Below the pieces are notes generated by a model. That model was not told the origin of the DNA. It made no database searches and saw only the letters and a program-made list of their open reading frames with translations. Both the position numbers and the translations under genes were made by a program. Below, piece after piece: positions 10,696 to 19,958 of a stretch of DNA of 64,000 bases; the first letter of the stretch is position 1, and every line of letters begins with the position of its first letter. Source of the DNA: Schizochytrium sp. CCTCC M209059 (taxonomy: Eukaryota; Sar; Bigyra; Thraustochytrida; Thraustochytriidae); the NCBI GenBank assembly GCA_000818945.1, contig KN805388.1, forward strand, positions 275,420 to 339,419, in the 5' to 3' direction.

Positions 10696-11772
10696 TTAGT
10701 TGTTCTTCTTGTCAATAGCGGCCTTCGTCTTCTTTTTGCCGTCGTAGGTGAGGATCTTGAAAAGAATCTGCAAAAAGAGCAGAAAGTACGAAAAGTACAT
10801 GACAACGCCCGACTTGAAGCTAACCTCCGAGGTGGAACAGGCCATGCCAGCCTCCTTGTACTGGTAGATTTTGACGCAGATCCAGATGCCAAGAACCATT
10901 TGAGCCAACTGCAGCAGCGTGATGGTCCAGCGAGGAATCCAGCGAGGCCACATACGCATGGCAGCGCAGGCGTAATAAAAGTACATGACGCTGTGCACCG
11001 TGTAATTCATTGCGATAAAGTAGATGCCAGCGCTCGACTGCGCGGCGTACGACTGCCATACGTACAGCAGGACGGTAAAGTGGTGGTACCAGTGCAAGAG
11101 AACAAGAGGCTTCTTGCGAAGGACAATAAAGACCGTATCCACGAGCTCGGGGATCTTGCTAATGATGAACAAGAAAGACCACAGACCTACCGCGCCTGCG
11201 CCGAACGTGTTGCCAACTGGCGCGCAGATAGAGTGGTACAGGCCAAAGTTCTCAATGGTGGCGACAAGGTGAGGAACAGTTCGAATGAGACCAATCGTGC
11301 TGAACACCGAGAGGCCCAGGTTCCAGAGAACGAGCAGAGGGGTCAGATCCATGGCAGGGAGCTTGGACATGATGATGCGGCCAAGAAAGATGCCAACGAG
11401 GTAGACGACGCAGCAAATGAGAGGGATCTCGTAGTACCTGCGCATGTACATGGACAGGGGGGAGCCATCAAAGCTGTCTTCCCAGTCAAAGGGATAAAGC
11501 GGCTTGAGTTCCGGCTTCATGGCCCAGGTGACGGGGAAGGTCATTTTGGCGCCGGCGTTATCGATCGCGTAGTGCGTTGCGTTGTAACGGCCGACCGTGC
11601 CATCGTTCCACGCTGCATCCCAGGCGCTCAGCGCGTCGGCCTGCCAGTCCCCGGTGGGCCTCCACTTCTTGGGCAAGAGTACATCTTCGCGTTGGAAGAG
11701 TTCGCCAGCCTTGGCCACATACTCGAGCACAAGCGGCTCGTACGTCTTCCAGATCTTCTGCACCTCGTCCAT
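10696..11772 (-). CDS. Fatty acid elongase, ELO family (ELOVL3/6-like)
   Basis: 358-residue ER membrane 3-ketoacyl-CoA synthase (condensing enzyme of fatty-acid elongation). The diagnostic motifs are present: KIPELVDTVFIVLRKK, then the histidine box HWYHHFTVLLY at about 227, then MNYTVHSVMYFYY and TLLQLAQMV. HWYHHFT, rather than the HVYHHAT-type box of PUFA elongases, points to saturated or monounsaturated substrates as in ELOVL3/6. About seven hydrophobic segments are present, and the C-terminus is Lys-rich (KKTKAAIDKKNN), as expected for ER retention. ATG at 11772 is used; 34 further in-frame codons upstream start without an ATG and look non-coding. Intronless. CACTTGCG motifs lie about 610-690 bp upstream. 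Exact chain-length specificity cannot be read from the sequence. Confidence 0.92.
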   Translation of the reverse strand: MDEVQKIWKTYEPLVLEYVAKAGELFQREDVLLPKKWRPTGDWQADALSAWDAAWNDGTVGRYNATHYAIDNAGAKMTFPVTWAMKPELKPLYPFDWEDSFDGSPLSMYMRRYYEIPLICCVVYLVGIFLGRIIMSKLPAMDLTPLLVLWNLGLSVFSTIGLIRTVPHLVATIENFGLYHSICAPVGNTFGAGAVGLWSFLFIISKIPELVDTVFIVLRKKPLVLLHWYHHFTVLLYVWQSYAAQSSAGIYFIAMNYTVHSVMYFYYACAAMRMWPRWIPRWTITLLQLAQMVLGIWICVKIYQYKEAGMACSTSEVSFKSGVVMYFSYFLLFLQILFKILTYDGKKKTKAAIDKKNN

Positions 11773-13165
11773 GATTGCTTGTCCTTCTCTCACGGTTCTA
11801 AGATGACCCTGTCTGTTGTGTGCGCAATGTACGTGTTGACGTGTGTTCGTTGGCGGTGTTATCCGCCGGAGCAATTTCGTGTCGCCGTCGTTTGTCAGTC
11901 AGTGAGTCAGTGGACCAGTCCCATCATCGTTCTTCTACATCCGCCCGCCTGCTCGCCCGCACAGCACCCCCTCGCCTCGCCTCGCCTCGCCTCGCCTTCC
12001 GCAAAAGGCCACGCCAAGCAAGCGGAGCGATGGCCATGTTCGGCAACTTCCGGCGTCGTCATCCTTTCAAACCGTGGCCGCATCCGCCGGCGCCCCGCCC
12101 CATCCAGGCCGCAGCAGGCCGCGCGGCGCGCGCAGGCAGGGGTATACCTCCTCCCGCGGCGGCGCGCGCGCGGCTGGGCGCGGCCGGCCTCCTCCCCCGC
12201 GGCGTCGAGCGGCACGTACGCGTGGACGCGCGCCAAGCTGGCGGCTGCGTTTTCGAGTTTGCTCGTGGCGACTTTCTTTCCTTCTTTCTTTCTTTCGTTT
12301 CGTTTCTTTTCTTTTTTCTTTTCTTTTCTCTTGTGGTCAGCCTACTAACTAGCCTAGCAGGTGCAGTGTCGGGCCGCGCGCCGTTTGCGCCACTTGCGCG
12401 CGCCGTTTGCTCCACTTGCGCCGCCGAAGCCGCACTTGCGGGCGCAACTTGCGACGTGCGCGAGCTCGGCCGGGCCAAAAGCTGGGCCCAGTGGGCGGAG
12501 GGGGAGCTGGGCGGAAGTTCGGTTGCAGCAAGGCGCGCGGAGGGTGCAGTGGGCGAGGTGGGCAGGGCGCGGAGGAAGCGGCAGAGGAGACAGAACTCCG
12601 TGCACGCACACCTCTCGCATCGTTCTGTACTAGTAGATGCATGCGGCGCCCAGATGGCAGCAGTTTTCGCGTGGAATGCGAACCAGCGCATCGTTGCGTG
12701 TAGGGCCAGGCTGGCATCCATCCATCCGTGCGAGCGTGTGTGGTTGTAGTGCGGTTCCGTTGTGAGAGTAATGAAAAAAAATTCGCGTTATCGTCCGTCG
12801 ACAGGCCAAGATGGAGGAGGAGGGAGGACGCCAAAGATGATATTATAATCATCGTTGGTGTCAGTTTGCATTGGTGGGGACGGTCAATGTGCTTGCTACC
12901 GTGAGAAAGAGAAGAAAGGAGAAGGAGAAGAAGAGAGGATGGACGACGTTTGGATGCGCCAAGGCTTGTGCCATAGAGACAAGAATGGGTGTTGCCACAT
13001 TGGGCCATCGTGGAGAGGAAGCATGTGCTGACAATCTCTCTTTTTACTCCAATCCATTCTTTTCGAAATTCATTTCGGTGCTTGTTTGCACCCAACGGGT
13101 CTCATTTGTTGTTTGTATAATAAGAGTGCGATGTTTCTCGACGAGCGGCAGACGCTGTGCATTTT
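11773..13165. other. Intergenic, low-complexity region
   Basis: GC-rich and polypyrimidine stretches (CTTT repeats at about 12270-12340). Several long overlapping frames on both strands are compositional artefacts. I see no domain. Confidence 0.5.
12391..12458. promoter_or_regulatory. Cluster of CACTTGCG motifs upstream of the elongase
   Basis: Three exact CACTTGCG octamers and one AACTTGCG lie within about 70 bases, all in plus orientation, roughly 610-690 bp upstream of the elongase start codon. The core CACTTG is an E-box (CANNTG). The same octamer is clustered upstream of two other minus-strand genes in this window. Regulatory function is inferred from recurrence only. Confidence 0.35.
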
Positions 13166-14128
13166 TCACGCAAAAGTCTCATCAGGTGCCCAATCGCCAG
13201 GGCTGTCTATGCCAGCGTCGCGATTCAGTTTGCGAACAGCTGCAGCGGTGCTGCGCTCGAGGGCAGTATCGTGAAGCTCGCCAGTAAAGGTACCCCCGTA
13301 TTCATTGGGCAAGATGGAAGGATCCATGAGGCTGCGCAAAAGGGTCTTGAGCTTTTCGTTGCTGCCGGACGGAAAATGTATTTTCTCGGTTGTCTTTTTG
13401 GCGAGAAAAGGTTTCACAGCGGCCCAAATGAATCGGAAACTGAGCGACGCGTTGACCACGTAAATATTGACGATAAGCTCCGGATACTGCTGCATGGCAA
13501 GGTTCATGGGCTGAAAGTAATTGATGACCTCGCGAGTCAGCTGAGCAAGTCCGACATCCTTGATGTCAACAATTTTGTTGAGCCGGCCCGTCGTGGTGAG
13601 CCTGTTCTTGATCCAAAACTCGTTGAGGAAAACGCAGTGCGCCGCAAAATCCTCTGCAGTGATACCTTCCTTTTTCAGCGCGTCAACGTTCTTACGAATG
13701 TCACTGAAACGCTCAAGCGTGACCAGATTGTCATCAGCGTCGTTGCCAAACCATGCGTGAGGAAACAGAGACTTGATGCGGAAAAAGTTTCCCTGCGGCT
13801 TGGCGAGAATCTTGTCAATGTCATTCTCGCGACGCCACTTTAAAGACTCCTTCCATTGGCGGATCGCCTCTTTGCGGTGATTGTCGGTGGCATCAAACCA
13901 TTTTTTAGGGCAATCCTCGTCTGTGAGGGATTCATCAAAGGCGCCCGAGAGAGCCTGCAGGAGCTCCTCGATGCCCTTTGTGTCCGAATCAGGAATGTCT
14001 GCACTGAGCTGTCGAAGCGAAAAGTCTTCGTCGTTTACATCGTCCAACGCGTCATGCATTTCATCTTCACAATCGGCCGACTCGATCATAGGGCCGTCAT
14101 TCTCGAGCTGGGTGGGGGCGGGATCCAT
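13166..14128 (-). CDS. SEC14/CRAL-TRIO domain protein, short tandem copy
   Basis: 320 residues: an acidic N-terminus followed by a CRAL-TRIO N-helical segment and lipid-binding lobe. Landmarks are the region NFFRIKSLFPHAWFGND, the lobe core NKIVDIKDVGLAQL and YFQPMNLAMQQYPELI, and the FLAKKTTEKIHFPSGS segment. SEC14 domains bind and transfer phosphoinositides or other lipids between membranes. It is nearly the same protein as residues about 525-800 of the adjacent long SEC14 gene, in the same orientation. It stops a few codons after the shared SPGDWAPNE/SPGDWAPDE motif, so it lacks the paralogue's PH-like region, membrane anchor and C-terminal domain. ATG 14128 starts a plausible soluble protein. 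It may be a working soluble form or a recent partial duplicate. Confidence 0.8.
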   Translation of the reverse strand: MDPAPTQLENDGPMIESADCEDEMHDALDDVNDEDFSLRQLSADIPDSDTKGIEELLQALSGAFDESLTDEDCPKKWFDATDNHRKEAIRQWKESLKWRRENDIDKILAKPQGNFFRIKSLFPHAWFGNDADDNLVTLERFSDIRKNVDALKKEGITAEDFAAHCVFLNEFWIKNRLTTTGRLNKIVDIKDVGLAQLTREVINYFQPMNLAMQQYPELIVNIYVVNASLSFRFIWAAVKPFLAKKTTEKIHFPSGSNEKLKTLLRSLMDPSILPNEYGGTFTGELHDTALERSTAAAVRKLNRDAGIDSPGDWAPDETFA

Positions 14129-15058
14129 GACCTGTGATACGGAAAAGACTGCTAGAGCACAGCAAGAACTTTAAGCGGGGAGATATCCTTCATTCGTTCG
14201 GTCAGGCAGTTTGTCCGTCAGCTCTTCTGCTCCTCCTCTCCTCCTCTCCTCCTCTGCTGCTCTTCACTCGACCGAAAGGGTTTGTTGAAGGGGTTGAGTT
14301 CGCAAAAGCAACGCACTCCATCCGACTGGGACGGGGCCTCCGGGCTCGTTTTCAAGCAGACGACACGAACTCGGCAAGCGAAGGCGCTTCGCGCGCAGAG
14401 CGAGCTGCGACCGTTCGCTCGCGCGGAGGAGGCGTGCTGCTGCCAGCCAGCATAGACGAGCGTCACTCACTTACTCACGTTGAAGGTATGCAGACGGGCC
14501 GTCTTCGTTTTCGAGCTTCTGCACGAGCTCGGGTCCGTATCGCCGTTGTTTCAAGTATACAAGTGCAGGGAGAACGGCGGCGGATGCCCTAAAAAGCCTC
14601 CGTCGTTCGCCTGCAGAACTCCGTGTTCCGTATCGGTTCGAGTAGGAGAGCAGGAGACCGACAGGGCCATGCGCAGTGCCGCAGCCTGACTGTGTTCGCA
14701 GTGCGCGCGGCGTGGCCTTTGCGAGGATGTCATGACGCGCTTTGATGAAGAGCGCAAAGTAAGAGAGCGTGCGTCCATGATATCAGAGACACGTCGGAGT
14801 CTTCCTTCTATGACCGCGACGTTCGCCTCTCAATGGACGAATGAGTTTGCGTAAGGAAGGGGGGTAGCGGGAGTGTGCGGGCTTGCATTTTTTTTTTAAT
14901 CAGAGAATATCGAGTTGTCAGCAACAGTTTAGTAATTCTTATCGAGAAACAGCAAGGACTCGTGAGGTTTTACCCTTCTGTCTGCAGGCTGGTAGTAAGC
15001 AAGAGCATACCTCGTATACGGTTTTCGTGTTGTGAGAAAAGACAGGTATCGATAATTA
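14129..15058. other. Intergenic between tandem SEC14 genes
   Basis: No coding signal on either strand. It contains the short gene's leader and CTC-rich tracts near 14230-14265. Confidence 0.5.
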
Positions 15059-18000
15059 TTACTTTCGGTCAGATATGACAGTGACAGTCTTGGACTGGAT
15101 ATCCTTGACGCGCTGGTACTCGATGGACATGACCTTTTTGTCGTCGGTCTCGGCGTGCACGCCGTGATGAACGATGCGACGGTCACCATTTTCGAGCTTG
15201 AAGTTCAACTGTAAAACCTTTTCGCCGTCGCGCACGCGACCTTGCATATGCGCAGGCGCAGAGACGGTCCGGACAACAACGGAATCATCCTGAACGCCAA
15301 TGTCGACATCCTCAGGATCGATATCGGAGGCAGGCTCGTCCAAGGCAGACCCCGGCTGTTTGGCATTGATAAAGCCGCTGGCACGGTTCGTGACCGGACC
15401 CGTTGTGGTCGTAATGTGAACGTGACGTTTATTGTCCTTGTTTGTGATTTCAATGGTCTGATTCGAAGTAAGCCGACGTGCGACCGCGCGTTTGGCAAAG
15501 TTAATGTTTTGCAATTCAAGGATCGGATCAAGGGTCTCGCTTTCCTTGGAATTGCTCACCCAGCTTCCCGAGAGGATGTTTAAATGAGCGCGGTCTGCTT
15601 CCGAGTCCAGGTCGCCCCCCTCTTGCTGTAGCATGACAGCGGAAGGTACGCCTGCCGGGCGCTCCTCGGCTGCTTCGAGCACATTTGTCCCTGTGAGTTG
15701 AGAAACCTCCTCGCTGATGCCGTCCTCGCCAGGCAATTCATTGGGGGCCCAGTCACCAGGACTGTTCACGCCACAATCGCGATTCAGCTTGCGGATGGCC
15801 GCCGCCGCACTACGCTCAAAGGCAATCTCGCGAAGCTCGCCGGTAAAGGTTCCGCCATATTCCTCTGGAAGAATAGAGGGATCCATCATGCTGCGCAAGA
15901 GAGCCTTGAGCTTTTCATCGCTGCCCGAGGGAAAGTTGATTTTCTCGGTCGTCTTTTTGGCCAAAAAGGGCGAAACGGCGCCCCAGATGAAGCGAAAACT
16001 GCTGGGCGCATTGATCACGTAGACCTTGATGATCAGCTCCGGATACTGTTGCATGGCGTGATTCATGGGCTGAAAGTAGTTGATGACCTCGCGGGTGAGC
16101 TGGGAAAGCCCAAACCCCTTGAGGTCAATGATCTTATTGAGACGGCCCGTCTTGGTGAGTCTATTTTTGATCCAAAACTCGTTGAGAAAGACGCAGTGCG
16201 CCGCAAAGTCCTCCGGGGTAATACCAGCCTTTTTCAAATCGTCAACGTTTTTGCGGACTTCGCTGAATCGCTCAAGTGTGACGAGATGGTTTTCCAAATC
16301 GTTGCCAAACCAGGCGTGCGGAAAGAGCGTCTTGATGCGGAAAAAGTTCTCTTGCGGTTTGGAGAGAACCTTGTCGACTTCGTTCTCGCGGCGCCATTGC
16401 AGTGACTCGCGCCATTGTCGCACGGCCTCCTTGCGGTTGTTGTCAGTGGCGTCGAACCACTTTTTGGGGCAGTTCTCGTCTGTGAGCGATTCGTCAAAGG
16501 CGCCCGAGAGGGCCTGCAAGAGCTCTTCGATGCCCTTTTCATCCGAGTCGGGAATATTTGCGCTGAGTTGCCGTGCCGAGGCGTCGCCATTATCCTGAGC
16601 ATCCTGTGCCGCATTTTCGCGGCCAGCAATCTCGTGCATGAGGTCATCCTCGGTCTGATCGGCATCCATTACGCCCTGTTCCAGTCCCTCGCAGCACGAG
16701 CGCAGACGCAACTCGATATCGTGTACCTTGAAGGTTTCGACGGCACTTCCACGCGTGTTCAGCGCGCGAATGCCGGCGTCGTTGTCGGATGTGGATGAAA
16801 CAGCCTTGTGCTGCTGTTTGCCGCGCACAAAGAGCATGGCGGCAGCCACGGGCAGGGCAAGAAGTGCCAACACGTATTCGCGCTCAAAGCACCAGCGCGG
16901 CAAAACGATCGCGATCGCGACAAAGACGCTGATAATTGCGACAAGGGTCGTTTCCTTGACTTTGAAAAGCAAAGCGTGTTCGCCGATGTCGGCCTCCACC
17001 TTGTCCGCAGAAACCTTGGGAAGCGAATTTCCCGCCGAGGGGCCATGGGGCCCCGCGCTGTCTTCTGATCCAGGCTCGGACTTGACAAAGTTCGCCTCAA
17101 AGGTCAGCGTAAGCGGACGAGCATTCGCATCCGAAAGAGGGTCTCCACGAAGCATGGATGTGGCATCCTCGCGGTCGTCGGCCCCCCTCGCGACGCGTTC
17201 GGAGGCGCGCACATGCATGGGACGTAGTTTGACACAGTAGGCCACGCCCTTGGGGCCCGTAAAGTAAATGCGTAAGATGTCAGTCTCCGCGACCCTTTGA
17301 CAGCGTATCGGCTTGTCAAAGGCAACATTGCGGGAGAGCACCTCTTCGGGGGTCTTGCTGACGTCCGAGGTGCGAGTGACAACGACAGGCTGAAAGGCGC
17401 GAAAGGCATCGCCGCCTGTGATGAGGCCATCTTTGAGCGCCTCGACGGCCTGTCGGTAGGCCTTGAGCGCAATTTCGAGATTATTCATGAGCTCGTCGAG
17501 CTTTTCTTGTGACTTGACGCGAATCAGGTGCGTGCGAGCGAGTCCGGTGACCGAGGTCGTGCGGATCTGCACAATTTTGTCCGTGCCGGCCTTGGTCTCC
17601 ACAAACTGACACGCATACGCAACATCTTCCATGGGGATGGTCGTCTTGATGTCCTCGGCCATTTCAATGAGCTCGCCGGCGCCTGCCCCGAGTCCAAGGG
17701 ACCGCGAGCTCCAGCTCACGTCGCTTTCAGTGCCGTCTGCGGAGGGCGACTTGCTGCCATTGATGGGAGAGCTGGCGGTGGGCGTCGAGACGGCCGACGC
17801 AGACGAGACGGACCCGCGGCGTTTGCTGCTGCTAAAGAGCACGACCGATGACATGGTGATCATGAGAATGCGCGGCTTCCACACTGATCCGACCTGGGTA
17901 TCGCCAAGGTTAAAGCTGTCGCTGATACTCCGCTTGCCGGAGATGCCGAGCGTGGTAACGTGCGCCATCTTGTCGCGCATGAACCCATTCTCCTCCACCT

Positions 18001-18130
18001 CGCACACCGCGCGCACGCCCAGCGCCGACGCGGCCTGCGCGCTCAGCTTGTCCCCGCCCGTCTTGGACCGCGCGGACAGAGGGCTCCTGCGCCGCGAGTA
18101 AATGACCCGCGTCGACGTCGTCGGCGCCAT
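15059..18130 (-). CDS. PH-like/TM/SEC14 protein with extra C-terminal domain
   Basis: 1023 residues in four parts. At about 80-225 is a PH-like domain: KPRILMITMSSVVLF, then IPMEDVAYACQFV, DKIVQIRTTS and a terminal helix. At about 388-432 are two hydrophobic segments (TTLVAIISVFVAIAIVLP; YVLALLALPVAAAMLFV). At about 525-800 is a CRAL-TRIO/SEC14 domain. At about 850-1023 is a further domain starting LSGSW and ending with NGDRRIVHHGVHAETDDKK; its GSW, two-helix-like and strand pattern is reminiscent of fatty-acid-binding proteins (inference). The architecture suggests a membrane-anchored lipid-transfer protein at a contact site. ATG 18130 precedes APTTSTRV; upstream frame is GC-rich filler. A tandem short paralogue lies downstream and a second relative with the same C-terminal domain is at 43150. 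Confidence 0.82.
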   Translation of the reverse strand: MAPTTSTRVIYSRRRSPLSARSKTGGDKLSAQAASALGVRAVCEVEENGFMRDKMAHVTTLGISGKRSISDSFNLGDTQVGSVWKPRILMITMSSVVLFSSSKRRGSVSSASAVSTPTASSPINGSKSPSADGTESDVSWSSRSLGLGAGAGELIEMAEDIKTTIPMEDVAYACQFVETKAGTDKIVQIRTTSVTGLARTHLIRVKSQEKLDELMNNLEIALKAYRQAVEALKDGLITGGDAFRAFQPVVVTRTSDVSKTPEEVLSRNVAFDKPIRCQRVAETDILRIYFTGPKGVAYCVKLRPMHVRASERVARGADDREDATSMLRGDPLSDANARPLTLTFEANFVKSEPGSEDSAGPHGPSAGNSLPKVSADKVEADIGEHALLFKVKETTLVAIISVFVAIAIVLPRWCFEREYVLALLALPVAAAMLFVRGKQQHKAVSSTSDNDAGIRALNTRGSAVETFKVHDIELRLRSCCEGLEQGVMDADQTEDDLMHEIAGRENAAQDAQDNGDASARQLSANIPDSDEKGIEELLQALSGAFDESLTDENCPKKWFDATDNNRKEAVRQWRESLQWRRENEVDKVLSKPQENFFRIKTLFPHAWFGNDLENHLVTLERFSEVRKNVDDLKKAGITPEDFAAHCVFLNEFWIKNRLTKTGRLNKIIDLKGFGLSQLTREVINYFQPMNHAMQQYPELIIKVYVINAPSSFRFIWGAVSPFLAKKTTEKINFPSGSDEKLKALLRSMMDPSILPEEYGGTFTGELREIAFERSAAAAIRKLNRDCGVNSPGDWAPNELPGEDGISEEVSQLTGTNVLEAAEERPAGVPSAVMLQQEGGDLDSEADRAHLNILSGSWVSNSKESETLDPILELQNINFAKRAVARRLTSNQTIEITNKDNKRHVHITTTTGPVTNRASGFINAKQPGSALDEPASDIDPEDVDIGVQDDSVVVRTVSAPAHMQGRVRDGEKVLQLNFKLENGDRRIVHHGVHAETDDKKVMSIEYQRVKDIQSKTVTVISDRK

Positions 18131-18428
18131 GTCTGCCGCCCGCCGCGGCCCCGCGGGCCCCCGCTGCGGCCCCGCCCGTCCGCCCGCGCCTCCCTCCCGC
18201 GCGCTGCCGAGCCCGCGCCGAGCCCGCGCCAAGCCCGCGCCACGCCCGCACGCCGCGCGCGACCTTCGGGATCTGCGCGCGACCCCGGGTTGGATTCACT
18301 GTCGAATTCAAATCAAATTCAAATGGGAATCGAGCTCCTTCCTTGCTTCCTTCCTTGCTTCCTTCCTTCCTTCGTCGAACGACTTTGCTGCCTCCCTCTG
18401 CCTGCCTCGGCAAGGGCCGCAAACGCGC

Positions 18429-18480
18429 CGCGCAAGTGCGCGATGGGCCGATAACGCACTTGCGCGGCGCAGCGCAAGTG
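18429..18480. promoter_or_regulatory. CACTTGCG motifs (both orientations)
   Basis: Two CGCAAGTG and one CACTTGCG within about 50 bases, about 300-350 bp upstream of the PH-SEC14 start codon. GCGCCGCGCAAGTGCGC and GCACTTGCGCGGCGC face each other as an imperfect inverted repeat. Function inferred. Confidence 0.35.
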
Positions 18481-18565
18481 GGCGCCGGAGGGCCGAGCCC
18501 GAATCGCGAACGCGCGCTGGATACATACAGTGACGCACGCTGACGCACGCACGCCGGCACGAAGC

Positions 18566-18597
<32 letters not shown>

Positions 18598-19806
18598 ATG
18601 ATAAAGCTGCTGGTGGTGGTGGTGGTGATGATGATAAAGCTGGTGATGATGTTGATGATGACAAAGCTGGGGATGATGATGATGATGACAAAGGTGTGTC
18701 AACAAGCTGCAGAGCGTCGCGAAGATGCAGCGTTGGAGATCTCTTTGGTTTGCCATACACATCCGTCACGGCCGCGGTGAGCGTCGGAGCCGCAGAAGGA
18801 CGATTGAAATCGGATGTTGTGAAGATGGATGTGTCAAGGTCTCGCCAGCCGACGGCAGGCTGCTGTGCGAGGCCAGCGATGGTGGCGGAGCGTGGCGTGG
18901 CTGATTGAGATACGCTGACTGGATCGTCGAGGAGGAGGAGGAGGAGGAAGGGGGAGGGGCGCGGTGCCTTCGAAGCAAGAGCAGTTGAGCAAGAGACGAT
19001 CAATGCAGGCGACAGCGTGATCATCATGATGAGTGGAGCGATGAGGGCCAGACAGCCCCATTAATGTCGGACAAATTGCTTGAAGTTCAAGCTTGGACGA
19101 AAGCGAGAGCTAGACTTCCTACCCTTTTCCGAGCGCCAGGGGCTAAAGAGTGAGCGTTTAACGAAACAAAACATAGCAGACCTTGGGCTTGAACAAGGAA
19201 CGCAGAGGTTTGGAAAAAAAAAAAAAAAAAAGAGAGTGCGTTGATAGTCTTGCCAAGCAACGACGACGACGGTGATGATGATGATGATGGTGGTGATGAT
19301 GATGCTATGATGATAAAGACCGAAAGTCTAAGATCATGCTGAGTGAGTCCCACCCAAACACTGCGTCGACCTGACCCACGCAACTAGGCCTTAGGCTACT
19401 TGTAATTTTTTATTTTCTAGCCGTTGAGACTTGAAGCGGCCCCCGGGCCCTGCCGCGGCGGGCAGTCACTCTCTCACTCGCAAAAAGAATACCTGCGGAC
19501 GGTGTTGCGTAGCAAAGAAGCCAGCAGGAACTTCGAGCAGCGAAAGAAGGACCTACGCACCTCTTTGAGGCCGGAAAGTTCTGGGGCATAGCAAGCGCCT
19601 ACCCAACAAAAAGTGAGAAGTCTACACCTATGAGTGGCCGTTTACGGCCAGAAGAAAGAACCTGAAGCCAGGCTCGGAATCTGTGGTGAGACCGCCTCCG
19701 TTTGTAAGCGGGACTGCAGCGTACGAGATTGCATGAGCGGGCCGTTTTATTCTCAGCGGCGGGGCTGCCAACGATACAATGAGGCCAAGTTGGTAGTATG
19801 AAGGGG

Positions 19807-19814
19807 TATATAAG
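19807..19814 (+). promoter_or_regulatory. TATA box candidate for the 7TM-RGS gene
   Basis: TATATAAG about 145 bp upstream of the 7TM-RGS start codon, in a position and orientation fitting a TATA box with a leader of about 110-120 nt. Confidence 0.4.
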
Positions 19815-19958
19815 GGCACGTTTCTGCAATTGCATGCTGCGCGCACGACTGCGAGCGACGCAGCGTAGCATGATGCTCAGAACGGTAGCAAAAACCTTGG
19901 CGGACGTCGCGCACTCGGTGCGTCACCACCGCTCCGCAAGTAGCGAGAGCGGGGGAGC

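Larger units (their letters stand above)
18131..19958. other. Intergenic, triplet repeats, divergent promoters
   Basis: Spacer between the PH-SEC14 gene and the 7TM-RGS gene, transcribed divergently. It holds a CTTCCTTG-rich tract at about 18340-18372, imperfect CTG and GATGAT runs at about 18565-18692 and again near 19270-19310, and an A run at about 19215-19231. Long frames here translate only to His or Ser homopolymers. Confidence 0.5.

Noticed and set aside
10633..12348. 571-codon plus-strand frame opposite the elongase
   Set aside because: It lies antisense to a clear ELO gene over most of its length and ends in low-complexity codons; its length comes from GC-biased codons of the real gene.
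18308..19027. Ser/His-rich frames upstream of the PH-SEC14 gene
   Set aside because: Products of GATGAT and CTG repeats.
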